A stretch of DNA of 64,000 nucleotides from positions 1 to 64,000 of the forward strand of contig WJLW01000051.1 in assembly GCA_014728295.1 (NCBI GenBank). Reading direction: 5' to 3'. The notes below the pieces were generated by a model, which did no database searches, was not told the DNA's origin, and saw only the letters and a list, made by a program, of their open reading frames with translations. Both the position numbers and the translations under genes were made by a program. Shown one piece after another: positions 16,745 to 26,164 of the stretch. The DNA comes from Chitinivibrionales bacterium. GTDB lineage: Bacteria > Fibrobacterota > Chitinivibrionia > Chitinivibrionales > WJKA01. Within the stretch, counting starts at the first letter, position 1. Each line of letters opens with the position of its first letter.

Positions 16745-18409
16745 ATGCATCGTAGAGTCTGCACCTTTCTTTTCAGCCTGCTTATTCTGCCGTGTTTGCT
16801 CGACGCCCAGGGCAACATCTTTCAAAGCTTCGAAGATTTAAAAGCCCGCAAGGCCCGTGAGATGCAAGGCTTATCCGGTGAATCGCAGGGCATGTCCAAT
16901 TCCCTTATGCAGATTGCGCCCTATTCAGGCGAAAGCCAGCCTGCATTTGCTCCGCTTGCCCTGGACGGACCGATCGATCCGGAAAGTTATGTGCTGGGAT
17001 CGGGTGACGAGTTGACGATTTATCTGTGGGGCTCGATAGAAAAGACGATAACACTGACGATCAACAGTGAAAACGTCGCGCTTATCCCGCTCGTCGGGCC
17101 GGTCGAATTGAAGGCAACTACCCTCGCCGATGCAAAGGTTAAGCTTGGAAAAGCGATTCGCACGGCATACAAAAATGTAAAAATTTCAATTACGCTCAGC
17201 AGCTTGCGTGTTTTTAAAGTGTATGTCAACGGTGAGGTCGAGAATCCGGGATCATACGTGATTAAAGGCATGGCGCGGGTGTCGGATGTGATATTAGCCG
17301 CGGGAGGTTTTACCGGCAATGCGCAGCGGCGCAGTGTGGTGATCGAAAACCAGATATTCGAAACACGCTATGCCGATCTGCCGTCTTACGACAATTCAAA
17401 TGATTTCAGCACCAATCCCTACCTTTACGAGGGCGACCGCCTCCACGTGCCGCCCCGCAAAGAGTATATCTCGGTGTACGGCGAAGTGGCCTATCCGCGG
17501 GAGTATGATTATGTGCATGGAGAGACGCTGCTTTCTGCAATTACGGCAGCCGGCGGTTTTACGCGCAGCGCCGATTCTTCACGCATTATCATTACCCGAT
17601 TTCTGGATGATCTCGATTCGCTGGTCAAATTTACGGTGCGTGTTCCCGATGAATTTGCGTTCAAGCTCAAGAAGGACGACCGCGTACTCATCTCGGCCAA
17701 GCCGGATTATCGCGTGCATCGCAACGTCATTATTCAGGGAGAAGTGCGTTATCCGGGTACCTATCCGATTCAGCGCGACAAAACGAAGTTGCTTGACGTT
17801 ATCGAGCTTGCGGGAGGGCTTACCGAAGATGCCTTTCTGGAAGGCAGCTCGATTATCCGCTCCGAGTTCGACGACAATACCGATCACAAGCTTAACAAGC
17901 TGCTGGAGATCATCAAAACAACCGATGTCGAACCGGCCGATATCGATCCTGCCGATATTTCCTATATCAAGTCAAAGCTGATGGAGAAAAAGGGCCTGGT
18001 CAGTATTGACTTTAAGGAATTGGTTGAAAACGGAAAGATGGATGTCTACAATGTTATCTTGCGTGAGAATGACCGCATTACGATAGCCCGTAAAAATTTG
18101 AGTGTCAAGGTGATGGGGGCCGTCGTTTCGGCGGGTCTCGTCAGTTACGAACAAGAAGCAGGCATTCCCTATTACGTAAAGATGGCCGGCGGATTCAATC
18201 GCAAAGCAAGAAAGCATTCAATTCTGGTGCAGAAAGCGGGAACGTTCAACTGGATCAAGCCGCGCAATGTCACGAATATTGAACGAGGTGATGTTATTTT
18301 GGTGCCCGAGAGGCAGTATCGTGACCGGTTTATCTTTACCAAGGATGTCATCAGTATCATAGCTGCTGCGGCCACGATTATTGCAACTATTGTCAACCTG
18401 CGTAATTAG
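16745..18409 (+). CDS. Polysaccharide export protein with multiple SLBB domains (Wza-like)
   Basis: A 554-residue exported protein with a cleavable-looking signal peptide (FLFSLLILPCLLDAQG). After an unstructured stretch, a poly_export domain begins at about residue 75 (YVLGSGDELTIYLWG), followed by several SLBB ligand-binding domains: VNGEVENPGSYVI, VYGEVAYPREYDY, IQGEVRYPGTYPI and VMGAVVSAGLVSY, each with an AGGF/L-type turn. The C-terminus is a hydrophobic helix (ISIIAAAATIIATIVN) like the outer-membrane helix of Wza. It should form the outer-membrane conduit for a polysaccharide. It has normal GC, unlike the island 3 kb upstream, so it is probably native. Confidence 0.88.
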   Translation: MHRRVCTFLFSLLILPCLLDAQGNIFQSFEDLKARKAREMQGLSGESQGMSNSLMQIAPYSGESQPAFAPLALDGPIDPESYVLGSGDELTIYLWGSIEKTITLTINSENVALIPLVGPVELKATTLADAKVKLGKAIRTAYKNVKISITLSSLRVFKVYVNGEVENPGSYVIKGMARVSDVILAAGGFTGNAQRRSVVIENQIFETRYADLPSYDNSNDFSTNPYLYEGDRLHVPPRKEYISVYGEVAYPREYDYVHGETLLSAITAAGGFTRSADSSRIIITRFLDDLDSLVKFTVRVPDEFAFKLKKDDRVLISAKPDYRVHRNVIIQGEVRYPGTYPIQRDKTKLLDVIELAGGLTEDAFLEGSSIIRSEFDDNTDHKLNKLLEIIKTTDVEPADIDPADISYIKSKLMEKKGLVSIDFKELVENGKMDVYNVILRENDRITIARKNLSVKVMGAVVSAGLVSYEQEAGIPYYVKMAGGFNRKARKHSILVQKAGTFNWIKPRNVTNIERGDVILVPERQYRDRFIFTKDVISIIAAAATIIATIVNLRN

Positions 18410-18429
18410 AAACCGGTTGAACCAGTGAG

Positions 18430-18936
18430 ATGAATACCTTTTTTCGAGCAGCTACGTTCTCATTGGCAACGACGCTGATCGCCGCGTGCAGCTCATCGGT
18501 GCGATATGTTCGGGATGATCCCCCGCCCGACGAACAGCCTTCACGGAGCAAAGCACTTTTACCCGCGAAAGAGACCGTTGCCCGCAAAGTGGTCCCACCC
18601 GAGGTGCAGACGCCGCGGCGCGCAGCTCATACCACAGGCAGTGATAACGCCATTGTCGGCAGGGCTTCATATTACGGCAGGAAATTTCATGGACGCAAGA
18701 CTGCCAGCGGTGAGCGATTTGACATGCATGCCATGACCGCCGCACACACCCGTCTCCCGTTTGGCACGCGCCTGCGGGTGACCAATCTGGCCAACCATCG
18801 CAGCGTCATAGTGCGCGTCAACGATCGCGGCCCGTACAAAAAAAGCCGCATTTTAGACGTGTCGCGGGCAGCCGCCGAAAGATTGGGAATGATTCAGAGC
18901 GGTACGGCAAAGATTCGCCTGGAGATTATCGAGTGA
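18430..18936 (+). CDS. rlpA: RlpA-like double-psi beta-barrel lipoprotein
   Basis: A 168-residue lipoprotein with a lipobox at LIAAC (Cys20). Residues about 75-168 are an RlpA domain: GRASYYGRKFHGRKTASGE, then HTRLPFGTRLRVTN and VRVNDRGPY, which carry the conserved His and Asp of the active barrel. RlpA proteins are septal or pole-localised murein lytic transglycosylases acting on denuded glycan. No SPOR domain is present. It lies 20 bases after the export protein and overlaps the radical SAM gene by 4 bases (GTGA), so all three form an operon. Confidence 0.88.
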   Translation: MNTFFRAATFSLATTLIAACSSSVRYVRDDPPPDEQPSRSKALLPAKETVARKVVPPEVQTPRRAAHTTGSDNAIVGRASYYGRKFHGRKTASGERFDMHAMTAAHTRLPFGTRLRVTNLANHRSVIVRVNDRGPYKKSRILDVSRAAAERLGMIQSGTAKIRLEIIE

Positions 18937-19895
18937 GACTCCTCCCGCCGGCTGCCTACCTGCCGACAGCAAAAGGACTGCTGGGCAATTTTGTAACGCG
19001 CCGGCGTGTATTTCCCTTTTACGCATCCTTCAAGCTGACCTGCAGATGTCATTTCGGCTGTCCGTTCTGCAATGTAAAAAAGGACCGCACCGACGATTTG
19101 TCAACTGAGGACATCAAAAAAGTGCTCGACAACCTTTCTCGCTCCAGCGTATTGATGACCAGCTTTGAGGGAGGCGAACCGTTGCTGCGGGAAGATATCG
19201 GTGAACTTATCGATTACGCAGCACGGTGTAAGTTTTACCTGCTCTTTACGACGAGCCACCGCAAGCTTCTGGAGCATCCGCTCGAACGGTATGCGCGCAA
19301 CATCGACTTTCTGCATGTGTCAATTGACGAAGGGCACGGCAATCTCGATCTATTCGACCTGCTCGACAGGCTGGTTAACCTGCCGACGCAAGTATCGGTA
19401 CAGACTGTCGTCACCCGCGATACGATCGGCGCGCTGGAAGACAAGGTCCGGCGCTGCTGTCGGGTGGGGGCTAATATCGTAATTATCCCGGCAACGCACA
19501 TGGACAATGCCGAAAATCACTTTCCCGACATCGAAGTGCTCGAAAAGAAGATGTTGCATCTGCGCCGCAAATATCCCGACACGATTCATACACCGCAGGG
19601 CTACTTCTCCGCATACGTCAGGCGCAAGTGCTCGTCGGCTTCGATTATCATCGCCCCGGACGGCAGGCTGTACTATCCCTGCCACATTCTCGGCTCGAAG
19701 GGGCCGGATTTGCGGTCGACCGAACTTAACACCTGGCTGCGATCGGCGCAGGCGAGGCAACTACGGGGACACATGGCAAATTGCACGCGCAATTGCGGCT
19801 GGTATCAGTATTATTCGATTGATTCCTATACTTCAATATCTTCGGTGTGGGAAGCACTGCGACCGATGGTGGTGCAGGGGAAGCGGCGGGGATAG
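18933..19895 (+). CDS. Radical SAM protein with SPASM-like C-terminus
   Basis: A 320-residue radical S-adenosylmethionine enzyme. C39-x3-C43-x2-C46 (CHFGCPFC) binds the catalytic [4Fe-4S] cluster, and SFEGGEPLL is the GGEP-type SAM-binding motif. The C-terminal third has extra cysteines (RRKCSS, YYPCHILG, CTRNCGW) in the spacing of a SPASM or twitch auxiliary cluster, often found in peptide- or protein-modifying enzymes. The start is GTG 18933, overlapping the rlpA stop. The substrate is unknown; no precursor peptide gene is recognisable nearby. Coupling to RlpA and an export protein hints at an envelope target, which is only inference. Confidence 0.85.
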   Translation: MRLLPPAAYLPTAKGLLGNFVTRRRVFPFYASFKLTCRCHFGCPFCNVKKDRTDDLSTEDIKKVLDNLSRSSVLMTSFEGGEPLLREDIGELIDYAARCKFYLLFTTSHRKLLEHPLERYARNIDFLHVSIDEGHGNLDLFDLLDRLVNLPTQVSVQTVVTRDTIGALEDKVRRCCRVGANIVIIPATHMDNAENHFPDIEVLEKKMLHLRRKYPDTIHTPQGYFSAYVRRKCSSASIIIAPDGRLYYPCHILGSKGPDLRSTELNTWLRSAQARQLRGHMANCTRNCGWYQYYSIDSYTSISSVWEALRPMVVQGKRRG

Positions 19896-19911
19896 GCTGG
19901 CCGGTGAGTGC

Positions 19912-20268
19912 TTATGAGCGCAACATGTCAAGCACATCACGTAGCTGCTGAATAGTCTCCGGTGAAGCTTTGGCAACGGACGCAGGCAGCAGATGCTGCT
20001 GCTCGATCTCTTCACCATTTGCGTCATGGTTATTTGCAGCGAGCTTTTTTTTTGCACCGGGAATGGTGTATTGCTCTTCGTACAGCAGGTGTTTGATAAA
20101 CTGGATGGTCTCGATATCTTTGTGCCGGTAGGCCCGGTTGCCGGCGCGGTTCTTTTTGGGCTTGAGCTGGCTGAATTCGCTTTCCCAGTAGCGCAATACA
20201 TGCGGCTCCAGTTCTGTTCTGGCGCAAACTTCACTGATTGAATAATAGGTTTTTTGGAGTTCGCTCAT
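19912..20268 (-). CDS. MerR-family transcriptional regulator
   Basis: A 118-residue DNA-binding protein with a MerR-type winged helix at the N-terminus: YYSISEVCARTELEPHVLRYWESEF followed by the wing NRAGNRAYRHKDIETI. The tail has no cysteine-rich effector site, so it is not a classical metal sensor. Short MerR proteins of this kind are common near translation/nus operons and often have no assigned role. It is transcribed away from dut across a 155-base gap with no clear palindromic operator. Targets are unknown. Confidence 0.85.
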   Translation of the reverse strand: MSELQKTYYSISEVCARTELEPHVLRYWESEFSQLKPKKNRAGNRAYRHKDIETIQFIKHLLYEEQYTIPGAKKKLAANNHDANGEEIEQQHLLPASVAKASPETIQQLRDVLDMLRS

Positions 20269-20423
20269 GGGAATGTGTTGTGTAATCAGCCGGACGATTG
20301 ATAATAATTAATAATATAATTTAGGTGATCGTCTTAAGTTACTGATTTTTTGAGATAAGTGCCAATATAAATAGTAACATGCGGGAAGGTGAAATGCAAG
20401 CAGCCTGTTGCCCGGCCGGCCGA

Positions 20424-20879
20424 TTAGCTGCCGGTGCTGCCGAACCCGCCGCTGCCGCGCTGCGATTCTTCAAGTTTGTCAACTTCGATGAAACTCACCT
20501 CCGGCGCAACCTGCAGGGGAACGGCTTGGGCGATGCGGTCGCCGTGATTGATGGCAACAGATTCAGCTCCATGGTTAATCAGGATGACGCAAACCTCTCC
20601 GCGATAGTCTGCATCGATGGTGCCGGGTGAGTTAAGAACGGCAATGCCCTGCTTGAATGCCAGCCCGCTGCGTGAGCGAACCTGGACTTCGTAGCCCTGC
20701 GGTATTTCATAGCGCAAGCCGGTCGGGATCAGCTTTCGTTCCCCGGGGCGCAGTCTGATCGTGCCGGCAAGTGCGGCGCATAAATCACAGCCCGAAGAGC
20801 CAATGGTTGCCCGTGTCGGCAACGGTAAGTCTCGTGCGTGAGGCAGGCGTTTAACCTTGATTGTGGGGATTTCAGTCAT
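20424..20879 (-). CDS. dut: Deoxyuridine 5'-triphosphate nucleotidohydrolase
   Basis: Hydrolyses dUTP to dUMP and pyrophosphate, keeping uracil out of DNA and feeding dTMP synthesis. All five trimeric dUTPase motifs are visible: GCDLCAAL, RSRSGLAF, GTIDADYRGEV, GDRIAQAV and the C-terminal glycine-rich RGSGGFGSTGS. The 151-residue length equals the Escherichia coli enzyme. It lies just beyond the pnp terminator on the same strand, so it is probably transcribed from its own promoter or by read-through. Confidence 0.95.
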   Translation of the reverse strand: MTEIPTIKVKRLPHARDLPLPTRATIGSSGCDLCAALAGTIRLRPGERKLIPTGLRYEIPQGYEVQVRSRSGLAFKQGIAVLNSPGTIDADYRGEVCVILINHGAESVAINHGDRIAQAVPLQVAPEVSFIEVDKLEESQRGSGGFGSTGS

Positions 20880-20893
20880 GCGCCTGGGCCGTC

Positions 20894-20923
20894 AATAAAA
20901 AAAAGGCAGGCCGGCGCCTGCCG
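20894..20923 (-). terminator. Intrinsic terminator of the rimP-pnp operon
   Basis: On the reverse strand GGCAGGC-GCCG-GCCTGCC forms a perfect 7-bp GC-rich stem with a 4-base loop, followed by eight U residues (A-run at 20897-20904 on the given strand). It lies about 25 bases past the pnp stop. It is a textbook factor-independent terminator. Confidence 0.92.
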
Positions 20924-20947
20924 TGCAGAGTGTTTATCGAATTGGTT

Positions 20948-23035
20948 CTAATTGCGGGCAATGAGTGCTTTGCGGCTGAGCCTGATTTTACCCGAACGAT
21001 CGTAGCCGGTGACCTTGACTTGCATTTTTTCGCCAACTTTAGTAACCTCGTCGACGGTGTTGACCCGGCGATGCTCGAGTTCGGAGATATGCACTAATCC
21101 TTCGCGGCCGGGCAGGTATTCCACAAATGCGCCGAAATCAGCGATGTTCTTGACTGTTGCCTCGAACACATCCCCGATTTCAGGATCGCAGGCAATTGCC
21201 TTGATCTGCTCGATTGCCTTGTCGCTGGAGGTTTTGTCGGCAGCATACACCACAACTTTACCGCTGTCTTCAATGTTGATGGTAACACCGCTTGTTTCTT
21301 GAATTTCGCGCACCATTTTGCCGCCGGGGCCGATGACATCTCTGATCTTGTCCTTGTCGATCATGATGGAGAAGATGCGCGGGGCATATTCACTCATCTG
21401 CTTGCGTGGTTCCGGGAGGGCTTCAAACATGATATCGAGTATCTTGAGTCGAGCCACGCGTGCTTTCTCGACGGCTTCTTTCATCAGCTCAGCGGTGATG
21501 CCGTCGATTTTAATGTCCATCTGAATGGCAGTAATGCCGTCCCGGGTACCGGCAATTTTGAAATCCATATCGCCCAGATGGTCTTCGGTGCCGAGGATAT
21601 CGGTCAGGATTGCGACCTTGTCATCTTCTTTGATCAGGCCCATCGCCACGCCGGCAACGTGTGTCTTAATCGGAACAGCGGCCGCCATAAGCGAGAGTGA
21701 ACCGCCACATACCGACGCCATTGACGATGATCCGTTCGATTCCAGTATCTCGGACACAACTCTGATCGTGTAGGGAAAGCTGTTTTCGCTTGGAAGCACC
21801 GGGCTGAGTGACCGTTCCGCCAGGTGACCGTGGCCGACTTCGCGACGGCTGACTGCTCCCAGACGCTTGGTTTCGCCCACCGAATAAGGGGGAAAGTTAT
21901 AGTGCAGCATGTACGATTTGTTGTACTCGCCCTGCAGGTTGTCAATCTTCTGTTCGTCGAGTTTTGTGCCGAGGGTAGTGACGACCAGCGACTGCGTTTC
22001 GCCGCGGGTAAAGAGGGCCGATCCGTGCGCACGTGGCAGAATGTCAAGATCGCAGGTGATATTTCGGATCGTATCGCAATCGCGTCCGCCAATACGTACT
22101 CCCTGTTCAAGTATCGTCGAACGTATGTCTTTGCGCTCAAATTCGTGAAAGGCTTCTGCGATAGTGGCCTCTTCTTCGGGAAATCGTTCGGCCAGATTCG
22201 CCTGTACTTCGATGAGCAGATTGTCGATACCTTTGTAGCGTTCCTGCTTATCGCCTTTGAAGCTGATGTCGTGCATTCTGTCTTTGACCAGTTCTTCCAC
22301 GGCCCGGCAGATCTCCTGATTGAGCGGTTCGGGCGGTGTGAACTCGATCGGTTTTTTACCGCCGACTGCCTCGACCAGCTCTTCCTGCAGTTCGACCAGT
22401 TTTCTAATTTCTTCATGGGCCAGAAGAATTGCTTCAACGAGCAGTTCTTCCTTGATTTCGAATGCGCCGCCTTCAACCATCATGATTGAGTCTTTGCTTC
22501 CGGCTACGATCATATCCAGTTCCCCGGCTTCGGTTTCCTCGAGCGTGGGAAAAACTTTCGGCTTTCCGTCAACCATTCCAACCCGCACTCCTGCAATAGG
22601 ACCCTGAAAAGGTATGTTGGAAAGGCTGAGCGAGCAGGAGGCACCGGTAATTGCCAGCACATCGGCATCGTAGGTTTCGTCGGCCGAAATGACCGTTGAT
22701 ATGATTTGCAGCTCATCCCGATAGCCTTCGGGAAAGAGCGGACGAATCGGCCGGTCGACCAGACGGGCGCTGATAATGTCTTTTTCCGGCGGTTTGCCTT
22801 CACGTTTAAAAAAGCCGCCGGGAATCTTGCCCGCGGCATAGGTCTTGCCGATGAAGTCGACGGAAAGGGGAAAGAAATCAATGTCCTCGCGTGGCGAGCT
22901 CGAACACGCGGTCGTAAGCACCATTGTGTCGCCCAGACGTATTACCGACGAACCGGAAGCCTGTTTGGCAAGTCTGCCTGTTTCAAGCGACACTTTCAGG
23001 CCGCCAATCTCCTTTTCAACTGTTTGATATCCCAT
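20948..23035 (-). CDS. pnp: Polynucleotide phosphorylase
   Basis: A 3'-5' phosphorolytic exoribonuclease and core of the RNA degradosome. Two RNase PH domains flank a helical linker: VLTTACSSSPREDIDFFPLSVDF and the KIPGGFFKREGKP loop in the first, RTEIxR-region equivalents and MDFKIAGTRDGITAIQMDIKI in the second. A KH domain follows (IGPGGKMVREIQETSG, about residue 560) and then an S1 domain (GAFVEYLPGREGLVHISEL, about 630-690). The 695-residue length is normal. It is the last gene of the operon, 87 bases after rpsO, the ancient rpsO-pnp order. Confidence 0.96.
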   Translation of the reverse strand: MGYQTVEKEIGGLKVSLETGRLAKQASGSSVIRLGDTMVLTTACSSSPREDIDFFPLSVDFIGKTYAAGKIPGGFFKREGKPPEKDIISARLVDRPIRPLFPEGYRDELQIISTVISADETYDADVLAITGASCSLSLSNIPFQGPIAGVRVGMVDGKPKVFPTLEETEAGELDMIVAGSKDSIMMVEGGAFEIKEELLVEAILLAHEEIRKLVELQEELVEAVGGKKPIEFTPPEPLNQEICRAVEELVKDRMHDISFKGDKQERYKGIDNLLIEVQANLAERFPEEEATIAEAFHEFERKDIRSTILEQGVRIGGRDCDTIRNITCDLDILPRAHGSALFTRGETQSLVVTTLGTKLDEQKIDNLQGEYNKSYMLHYNFPPYSVGETKRLGAVSRREVGHGHLAERSLSPVLPSENSFPYTIRVVSEILESNGSSSMASVCGGSLSLMAAAVPIKTHVAGVAMGLIKEDDKVAILTDILGTEDHLGDMDFKIAGTRDGITAIQMDIKIDGITAELMKEAVEKARVARLKILDIMFEALPEPRKQMSEYAPRIFSIMIDKDKIRDVIGPGGKMVREIQETSGVTINIEDSGKVVVYAADKTSSDKAIEQIKAIACDPEIGDVFEATVKNIADFGAFVEYLPGREGLVHISELEHRRVNTVDEVTKVGEKMQVKVTGYDRSGKIRLSRKALIARN

Positions 23036-23122
23036 AAATGTTTTCCTTACCTAAAGAGATGGATATTTACTGCTGTGAGTGAATATCCCGGGATGAATTT
23101 AATATGTGTGCAGATTTCTGCA

Positions 23123-23392
23123 TTACTTTCTGATACCGAGCTTTTTGATGAGGCTGCGGTAGCGTTCAATATCGTTGTTTTTCAGATAATCAAGCAATGA
23201 ACGGCGTTTACCTACCATTTTGAGCAGGCCATGGCGCGTGTGGTGATCGCTTTTGTGAATTTTGAGATGTTCGGTTAGATCTTTGATCCTCTGGCTCAGG
23301 ATGGCAATCTGAACATCCGAATTGCCCGGATCCTTTTCAGAGGCGCCGAACTCCTTAACGAGTTCCTGCGTGCGTTCTTTGGTGAGTGGCAT
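23123..23392 (-). CDS. rpsO: Ribosomal protein uS15
   Basis: An 89-residue small-subunit protein, the same length as in E. coli. It contains the conserved [32 protein letters not shown] core that binds 16S rRNA (quoted in part: [19 protein letters not shown]). The start codon shares one base with the ribF stop in the form TAATG, with AGGAG just upstream, so translation is coupled to ribF. Confidence 0.97.
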   Translation of the reverse strand: MPLTKERTQELVKEFGASEKDPGNSDVQIAILSQRIKDLTEHLKIHKSDHHTRHGLLKMVGKRRSLLDYLKNNDIERYRSLIKKLGIRK

Positions 23393-24327
23393 TATATCGC
23401 TCCTGCGAAATAGTGTTTGATGTTGTCTATGTCTTTTGCAATCTGTTCCGCAAGCGTTGTATCATCGGCAAATGTTTTGTCGTCTCTGATAAACGCATGA
23501 ATCCGGATAAACGCATGTTCACCCGGTCGCGGTTTGTCGAAATGTTGTGCGAAGGCATGAAATTCAAAACGAAATTCACGACCGGCGTACGTTGGGGAAT
23601 CTCCAAAATAGAGCGCCCCCTGCACGCTGCTCTCGGCAAATTCAATTCTTGCTGCATAAATTCCGGTATGTGGAAGTACTTTTGGCGGAGCCGGCGGTTC
23701 AAAGTTGAGCGTTGGAAAACCCAGTTGCGTTGCTTTCTGCGCTCCTGCTATTCTCCTCAGTCTCAACAGGTAAGGATGACCAAGGAGTTGAATCGCGTCT
23801 TGAATGCGGCCTCGAGTTATTTCTTGTCGAATGACCGTTGAAGAAATAATCCGTCCTTCGCACACAGCCGAATTTGAGACAAATATAGAAATATGGTTTT
23901 TTTCCAACGCATTTTGCAATAGATTGCTGTCGCCCCGGCGATTTTTTCCGAACCGGTGACTTTCACCCATCACCCAACCCGCTGCATGAAAACGGGTTTT
24001 AAGGATGTCATACAAAAACTCTTCGGGGGACAGGGCGGCCAGCTCTGCGTTAAACCTCAGTAGCGCCAGAGCGTCGATTCGGTATGCTTCAAGAAGCCTT
24101 GCCTTTTCCTCAACGGTCGTGAGTAGCGGTTGGGGTGATCCGGGTTGGAAAAATGTGCGCGTGTGCGGATCGAAGGAGATTACCAGTGACCGTGCGTCCA
24201 TCAGGCGGGCCTGTTTGACGGTTTCCGCCAGCAATACCTGGTGGCCGCGGTGGATACCATCAAAGTTGCCTACGGTAACAACCGACCGGGCGAAATCGAA
24301 ACGATCTTCTGGATAATAAATATGCAT
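23392..24327 (-). CDS. ribF: Bifunctional riboflavin kinase / FAD synthetase
   Basis: Makes FMN and then FAD from riboflavin. The N-terminal nucleotidyltransferase domain has [25 protein letters not shown] and the [14 protein letters not shown] segment. The C-terminal kinase domain has [11 protein letters not shown] and GIYAARI, with a Mg/ATP-binding PTxN-like motif. The length of 311 is normal. It lies between truB and rpsO in the operon with a 14-base gap before it, a frequent bacterial arrangement. Confidence 0.95.
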   Translation of the reverse strand: MHIYYPEDRFDFARSVVTVGNFDGIHRGHQVLLAETVKQARLMDARSLVISFDPHTRTFFQPGSPQPLLTTVEEKARLLEAYRIDALALLRFNAELAALSPEEFLYDILKTRFHAAGWVMGESHRFGKNRRGDSNLLQNALEKNHISIFVSNSAVCEGRIISSTVIRQEITRGRIQDAIQLLGHPYLLRLRRIAGAQKATQLGFPTLNFEPPAPPKVLPHTGIYAARIEFAESSVQGALYFGDSPTYAGREFRFEFHAFAQHFDKPRPGEHAFIRIHAFIRDDKTFADDTTLAEQIAKDIDNIKHYFAGAI

Positions 24328-24341
24328 AGTTCACAAAGTGC

Positions 24342-25208
24342 TTAGGTGGTGAACACCCGCTCCGGATGGAAAACCTGCGCTGCTTGCGATTTGAGCACGG
24401 CCACCAGATTGTTCCGGTCGTCGTAGGCAAATACCGTATGCGCATTATCCTGCTCGATATCCAGCGATATATCCCGCCCGAATGCAAGCGCCTGCTGCTG
24501 CTCCGGGGTGAGCCGAATGGAGGTGAATTCTGCGCATGCCTGATGAACAGGTATGACGGTGCTGCCGTCATTATGCAGGTTGTCCGATGCGATGGCGTCT
24601 TTCACGTCGAAGTTCCCGATCCTGGTGCGTCTGATCGATGCGCAATAGCCGTATGTGCCGAGCGCTGCACCCATATCGCGGGCCAGCGATCTAATATACG
24701 TTCCTTTCGAGCAGGTAGCGGTCAGGGCGGCGAGTCCCCGGTCGGCGTGATACGAATCTAGCGAAATCGAAAAAATGTCAACCGTGCGCGGCGTAAGCTT
24801 AAATTGTTTATTCTGTCGGGCGAGCTTATAGGCGCGTTGTCCCGAAACCTTGACTGCAGAAAACCGCGGAGGCGTTTGCTCGACCGCGCCGGTGAAGCGG
24901 GAGAGGCTTTCGGCGATTTCCGACTCCGTCGGCAGCCGTCCGCCATGCTTGATGGTCTCCCCGGCTGCATCCAGCGTGTCGGTCTCTGTGCCGAATTGGA
25001 CGTCAAATGAATATGCTTTGGGATCGGTAGTGAGGTAGGGGAGGATGCGTGTCGCCTTGCCCAGTGCTATCACCAACAGACCGGAAGCCTGAGGGTCGAG
25101 CGTACCGCAATGACCCGCCCTGGCGACGCCGAAGGTGCTCTTTGCGTGCTTGACTACCGCAAATGAAGAGAGCCCGCACGGCTTATCTACCAGCAGAAAA
25201 CCGTTCAA
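24342..25208 (-). CDS. truB: tRNA pseudouridine-55 synthase
   Basis: Converts U55 of the T-loop of tRNAs to pseudouridine. Visible are NGFLLVDKPCGLSSF at the start, the catalytic-Asp motif GTLDPQASGLLVIALG, and KGTYIRSLARDMG. At 288 residues it is slightly shorter than the E. coli enzyme but includes a C-terminal PUA-like region. It starts inside the nrnA stop codon (ATGA overlap). Confidence 0.95.
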   Translation of the reverse strand: MNGFLLVDKPCGLSSFAVVKHAKSTFGVARAGHCGTLDPQASGLLVIALGKATRILPYLTTDPKAYSFDVQFGTETDTLDAAGETIKHGGRLPTESEIAESLSRFTGAVEQTPPRFSAVKVSGQRAYKLARQNKQFKLTPRTVDIFSISLDSYHADRGLAALTATCSKGTYIRSLARDMGAALGTYGYCASIRRTRIGNFDVKDAIASDNLHNDGSTVIPVHQACAEFTSIRLTPEQQQALAFGRDISLDIEQDNAHTVFAYDDRNNLVAVLKSQAAQVFHPERVFTT

Positions 25209-26164
25209 TCGGATTGCAGCTCCTTTGCGATAATGTCAAGCATTTCCCGGCGGGCTTCTTCCAGCGGTTTGTAAATCGTGCATCCTGCCGCACTGGCGTG
25301 TCCACCGCCGCCGGGTATTTTTTGAGCAATTTTACCGACATCCAGCACTTCCCGGGATCGCAAGCTGAAATGCGTTTCATTTTTCTTATGCTTGATAAAC
25401 ATACCAACGGCCACTCCCCGCGCCAGCACAGTCCGGTCTGCAATGCCCTCCGAATCGCTGTAGGTGGCGCCAATTTCATCGATCAGCGACAGCGGCAATT
25501 CCATAGAGCAAACCTGGTTGTTAAGGTAAAAGCGCGTTGTCGACCAGATCTTCGCCCACAGAAGCAGCCCGTTGCTGGAGTGCGAGTCGTAGGCGTGCTG
25601 GTAGATCGTAGCGCAGTCGGCGCCCCGGTCGGCAAGGTCGGCACAAATGCGCAGTACCGTTGCGTTTGTATTCGAAAACCGGAAGCCGCCCGTATCGGTC
25701 ATAATGGCCGTATACAGCGCAGCCGCAACGTAGTCGGGAAAGTCGATGCTTTCGCTGACGAAAAAACCGTAGATCAGTTCTGCCGTGGCGGCAACCTTCT
25801 CATCGACGATATTATGATCGGCAAAGTGGGTATTGTCGCGATGGTGGTCGATATTGATTGTTGTATCGGCAATGGCGTCGTGTTCTTTCCAGCCTAGGCG
25901 ATTGGGATTGGAGCAGTCAAGAATGCAGAACACATCAAACCGGCGCTGCGGATGTTTCGTATCGAGCACATCAGCATTTTTCAGAAAGGCGAACTTGTGG
26001 GGCAGGGGATCGTGATTATATATAACCACCTCCTTGCCTATCGAATTGAGATACCAGTAAACCGCCAACTGGGTACCGACGCAATCACCATCCAGGGATA
26101 CATGGGAAGACAAAAGAAATGATTGTTTACTTTTAAGTATGTCGTCTAGCTCAGTCCAAGTCAT
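25205..26164 (-). CDS. nrnA: DHH-DHHA1 phosphoesterase, NrnA-like oligoribonuclease / pAp phosphatase
   Basis: A 319-residue DHH-family phosphoesterase that in characterised relatives degrades nano-RNA and dephosphorylates pAp. Visible are SLDGDCVGTQLAV (first metal motif), CILDCSNPNRLG, INIDHHRDNTHFAD (the DHH motif), TDTGGFRFSNT, and the C-terminal DHHA1 motif GGGGHASAAG that binds substrate. It overlaps rbfA by 14 bases and truB by 4. Its place next to rbfA/truB is a widely conserved neighbourhood. Some relatives prefer cyclic dinucleotide products, so exact substrate preference is uncertain. Confidence 0.9.
   Translation of the reverse strand: MTWTELDDILKSKQSFLLSSHVSLDGDCVGTQLAVYWYLNSIGKEVVIYNHDPLPHKFAFLKNADVLDTKHPQRRFDVFCILDCSNPNRLGWKEHDAIADTTINIDHHRDNTHFADHNIVDEKVAATAELIYGFFVSESIDFPDYVAAALYTAIMTDTGGFRFSNTNATVLRICADLADRGADCATIYQHAYDSHSSNGLLLWAKIWSTTRFYLNNQVCSMELPLSLIDEIGATYSDSEGIADRTVLARGVAVGMFIKHKKNETHFSLRSREVLDVGKIAQKIPGGGGHASAAGCTIYKPLEEARREMLDIIAKELQSD

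Noticed and set aside
21824-22489. A 221-codon ORF antisense to pnp
   Set aside because: It lies wholly opposite conserved pnp codons and reflects the codon bias of the real gene; no RBS or family match.
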